NCBI GenBank assembly: GCA_050699035.1
Contig: JBOHDE010000226.1
Location: 1-6,257 of the forward strand
Length of the DNA stretch: 6,257 nt
Source: WHTB01 sp050699035
GTDB taxonomy: Bacteria; Actinomycetota; Actinomycetes; Propionibacteriales; Nocardioidaceae
Direction of reading: 5' to 3'
Both the position numbers and the translations under genes were made by a program. The notes under the pieces are model-generated. The model was not told the DNA's origin, searched no databases, and saw nothing but the letters and a program-made list of their open reading frames with translations. Numbering within the stretch: the first letter of the stretch is position 1; each line of letters begins with the position of its first letter. Of the stretch, positions 4,607 through 6,257 are shown piece after piece.

Positions 4607-5272
4607 TCAGTCTTCGTCGTCGAGGCCCTGCTCGATGGCGTAGCGGACCAGCTCCACCCGGTTGTGCAGCTGCAGCTTGCGCAACGTGTTCTGGACGTGG
4701 TTCTGGACGGTGCGGTGGGACAGGAACAGCCGCTCGGCGATCTGCTTGTACGACATGCCCTTCGCGACCAGCCGGAGCACCTCCGTCTCCCGGTCGGTCA
4801 GACGCGGGACGTCCGGCTCGTCGGCGGGCGGCGCGTCGGACAGCCGCCGGTACTCCCCCAGCACCAGCCCGGCCAGCCCCGGCGTGAACACCGCGTCGCC
4901 CTGGGACACCCGCGTCACCGCGTCGATCAGGTCCTCACGCGATGCCGACTTGACCAGATAGCCGGTGGCTCCGGCCTTGCAGGCATCGAGTACGTCACGG
5001 TGCTCGCCGGAGGCGGACAGCACCAGCACCCGCATCGACGGGTCGGCCGCGAGCAGCGTCCGGGTCACCTCGACGCCGTTGGGCTCGGGGATCTGCAGGT
5101 CGACGACGGCCACCTGCGGCCGCGTCGCCTTGCCGCGCGCGATCGCCTCCTCGCCGGTGCCGGCCGTCGCGACCACCTCGAAGCCGGCCTCGTCCAGGTC
5201 ACGCGCCACGCCCTCACGCCACATCGGGTGGTCGTCGACCACCATGACCGAGATCGTCGCGGCGTTGTTCAC
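4607..5272 (-). CDS. macR: NarL/LuxR-type response regulator, MacR-like
   Basis: This 221-aa DNA-binding regulator is the output partner of the adjacent kinase. The receiver domain (about 6-125) has the acidic pair D13/D14, the phospho-acceptor D58 in VVDLQIPEPNGVEV, the switch residue S86 and the invariant K108. A linker (about 140-156) rich in Pro and Asp leads to a C-terminal LuxR-type helix-turn-helix (158-217): LTDRETEVLRLVAKGMSYKQ, then IAERLFLSHRTVQNHVQNTL with recognition helix around 185-198. The start is GTG at 5272, overlapping the kinase stop by 4 nt (GTGA), so translation is probably coupled. The macR name rests on resemblance of the pair and of the neighbourhood to MacRS of Streptomyces coelicolor, recalled from memory; the NarL family itself is certain, the orthology likely. 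I saw no complete inverted GTACTC-type repeat in this window that would suggest self-regulation. Confidence 0.93.
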   Translation of the reverse strand: MNNAATISVMVVDDHPMWREGVARDLDEAGFEVVATAGTGEEAIARGKATRPQVAVVDLQIPEPNGVEVTRTLLAADPSMRVLVLSASGEHRDVLDACKAGATGYLVKSASREDLIDAVTRVSQGDAVFTPGLAGLVLGEYRRLSDAPPADEPDVPRLTDRETEVLRLVAKGMSYKQIAERLFLSHRTVQNHVQNTLRKLQLHNRVELVRYAIEQGLDDED

Positions 5273-6257
5273 CCGGACACCCTACGAGGTATCCGCAGCT
5301 CCCAGTCGACTCCCATCCCCGGCGCCGTGGTCAACCCGACGTCACCGCCGAGGCCTCGGACCCGGCCCAGGATCGACTTGCTGACCCCCATCCGGCCTTC
5401 GGCGTCGGCGGCGTCGAGACGGCCGTCAGGGATCCCCGAACCGTCGTCGCGCACGCTCACCACCACCTGGTCGCCGTCCTCCTCGAGCAGCAGCCACGAC
5501 CGGGCCGCCGGACCGGCGTGCAGGGTCGTGTTGTCGAGCGCCGAGCGACAGGCCGCGGTGACCTGGTGACCGACGTGCGCCGACACCCACACCGGCTTGC
5601 CCGGCGTCGACACGGTGACCCGGGCGCTGCCCAACGCGTCGAGCAGGCTCGACAGGTCGATGTCGGACTCACCGTCGACCGACGGCCCGAGGGCGGGCTC
5701 GGGCGGACGCTGGACCAGCTGGCGCAGCGCCACCTCCTGCTCGCCGGCCAGCTGGCCGAGCTCGGCGGCCGGACCGCCGATCTCCTGGCCGCGCCGCTGC
5801 ACCAGGGCCAGCACCTGCAGCACACCGTCGTGGATGTCGCGGGCGATCCGTTCGCGTTCCTCGGCGGCCGCCGCGAGCCGCTCGGCCTGGCTGCGCGCCT
5901 GCGCGGCGTCCATCAGCAGCCCAACGCAGTAGCCGACCACCCCGGTCGCCAGGAACAGCAGGAAGATGTTGCCGATCGCGGTGGTGTCGACCTCGTTGCG
6001 GATCGCCAGGTCGAAGACCGAGAAGATGGCCGCCGCCAGCAGGCCACCGGCCCAGCGCCAGTGCAGCGACCAGGCCAGCAGGGACGCCGCCACCCAGAAC
6101 GTCGGGATCGTCGCGTCGGACGCGTCCAGTTGCTCGGCCGACTGGATCACCGGCGTCGACACCAGGGCCAGGATCGCCACCAGCAGATCGGCGACCAGCC
6201 AGCCGACGTTGCGACGGTGCGGAGCGTCGTAGGCCCAGGTCACCACGAGGGTCCACA
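5269..6257 (-). CDS. macS: Sensor histidine kinase, MacS-like (5' end outside the window)
   Basis: This is a NarX/DesK-type membrane sensor kinase that would phosphorylate the adjacent regulator. Numbering from GTG at 6246, hydrophobic segments lie at about 15-34, 48-66, 68-82 and 90-112, followed by a short coiled coil (115-135) and the HisKA_3 dimerisation box RERIARDIHDGVLQ with the phospho-accepting H139. The ATPase domain shows the N box ALDNTTLHAG, the G1 box RDDGSGI, and GRMGVSKSILGRVRGLGG near the end. No extracellular sensor domain is visible beyond short loops, so the signal is probably membrane or envelope related. The frame stays open to the right edge (TGG ACC CTC precede 6246), and MacS relatives, as I recall them, have more N-terminal membrane sequence, so I treat it as 5'-truncated by the window rather than starting at GTG 6246. 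It overlaps the regulator gene by 4 nt. Confidence 0.92.
   Translation of the reverse strand, partial: WTLVVTWAYDAPHRRNVGWLVADLLVAILALVSTPVIQSAEQLDASDATIPTFWVAASLLAWSLHWRWAGGLLAAAIFSVFDLAIRNEVDTTAIGNIFLLFLATGVVGYCVGLLMDAAQARSQAERLAAAAEERERIARDIHDGVLQVLALVQRRGQEIGGPAAELGQLAGEQEVALRQLVQRPPEPALGPSVDGESDIDLSSLLDALGSARVTVSTPGKPVWVSAHVGHQVTAACRSALDNTTLHAGPAARSWLLLEEDGDQVVVSVRDDGSGIPDGRLDAADAEGRMGVSKSILGRVRGLGGDVGLTTAPGMGVDWELRIPRRVSG

Noticed and set aside
6244..6246. GTG at 6246 as the true start of the sensor kinase
   Set aside because: The frame is still open at the window edge, the sequence before it reads on plausibly, and no ribosome binding site can be seen in the 11 remaining bases.
1..6257. 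Mobile element, prophage, CRISPR, toxin-antitoxin or biosynthetic cluster
   Set aside because: No direct repeats with spacers, transposase or integrase motifs, or foreign base composition were seen; all genes are ordinary actinobacterial core or conserved genes.

Overview
The window comes from a high-GC Gram-positive genome. The genes use mostly G or C in the third codon position, GTG starts occur, and the recognisable products (class II DAHP synthase, an actinobacterial-type phosphofructokinase with E103/D104/K124, a MacS/MacR-like two-component pair, a lysine-rich 'MADKSPRQHMSKK' mini-protein) point to Actinomycetota. My best guess is a Nocardioides-like member of Propionibacteriales; that placement is inference. 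The order aro DAHP synthase - pfk - macRS resembles, from memory, a locus in Streptomyces coelicolor (around SCO2115-SCO2121).

Layout. 84-479 (+): two small genes, a 44-aa basic protein and an 81-aa hypothetical protein, in the same frame and separated by a hairpin. 489-1880 (-): aroG, converging on the small genes across a near-perfect 24-bp palindrome that overlaps the aroG stop. 1881-2142: the regulatory region of aroG, holding a promoter, a leader peptide with three Phe and two Tyr codons, an antiterminator and an intrinsic terminator with six U, plus a two-tier hairpin behind pfkA. 2143-3168 (-): pfkA, with residues of the pyrophosphate-dependent type. 3217-3669 (-): a GNAT acetyltransferase, probably the first gene of a transcript running into pfkA. 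3670-3722: a 53-bp divergent intergenic region with two mirror-image leaderless promoters. 3723-4544 (+): a DUF1028 Ntn-hydrolase-like protein, converging across a hairpin on 4607-5272 (-), a LuxR-type response regulator, which overlaps by 4 nt the sensor kinase gene 5269-6257 (-). The kinase runs off the right edge of the window.

How it fits together. Phosphofructokinase controls flux into lower glycolysis, which supplies phosphoenolpyruvate. DAHP synthase uses phosphoenolpyruvate plus erythrose-4-phosphate to open the shikimate pathway. The aroG leader appears to sense supply of the pathway's end products Phe and Tyr through ribosome stalling, on top of the allosteric feedback known for class II enzymes. 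This Phe/Tyr attenuator is the most notable element of the window. A second theme is promoter architecture: all three convincing transcript starts show TANNNT, exactly 7 nt, then ATG or GTG, as expected for leaderless mRNAs, whereas pfkA, aroG and the 44-aa gene have clear Shine-Dalgarno sequences. I saw no mobile element, tRNA, rRNA or CRISPR array.
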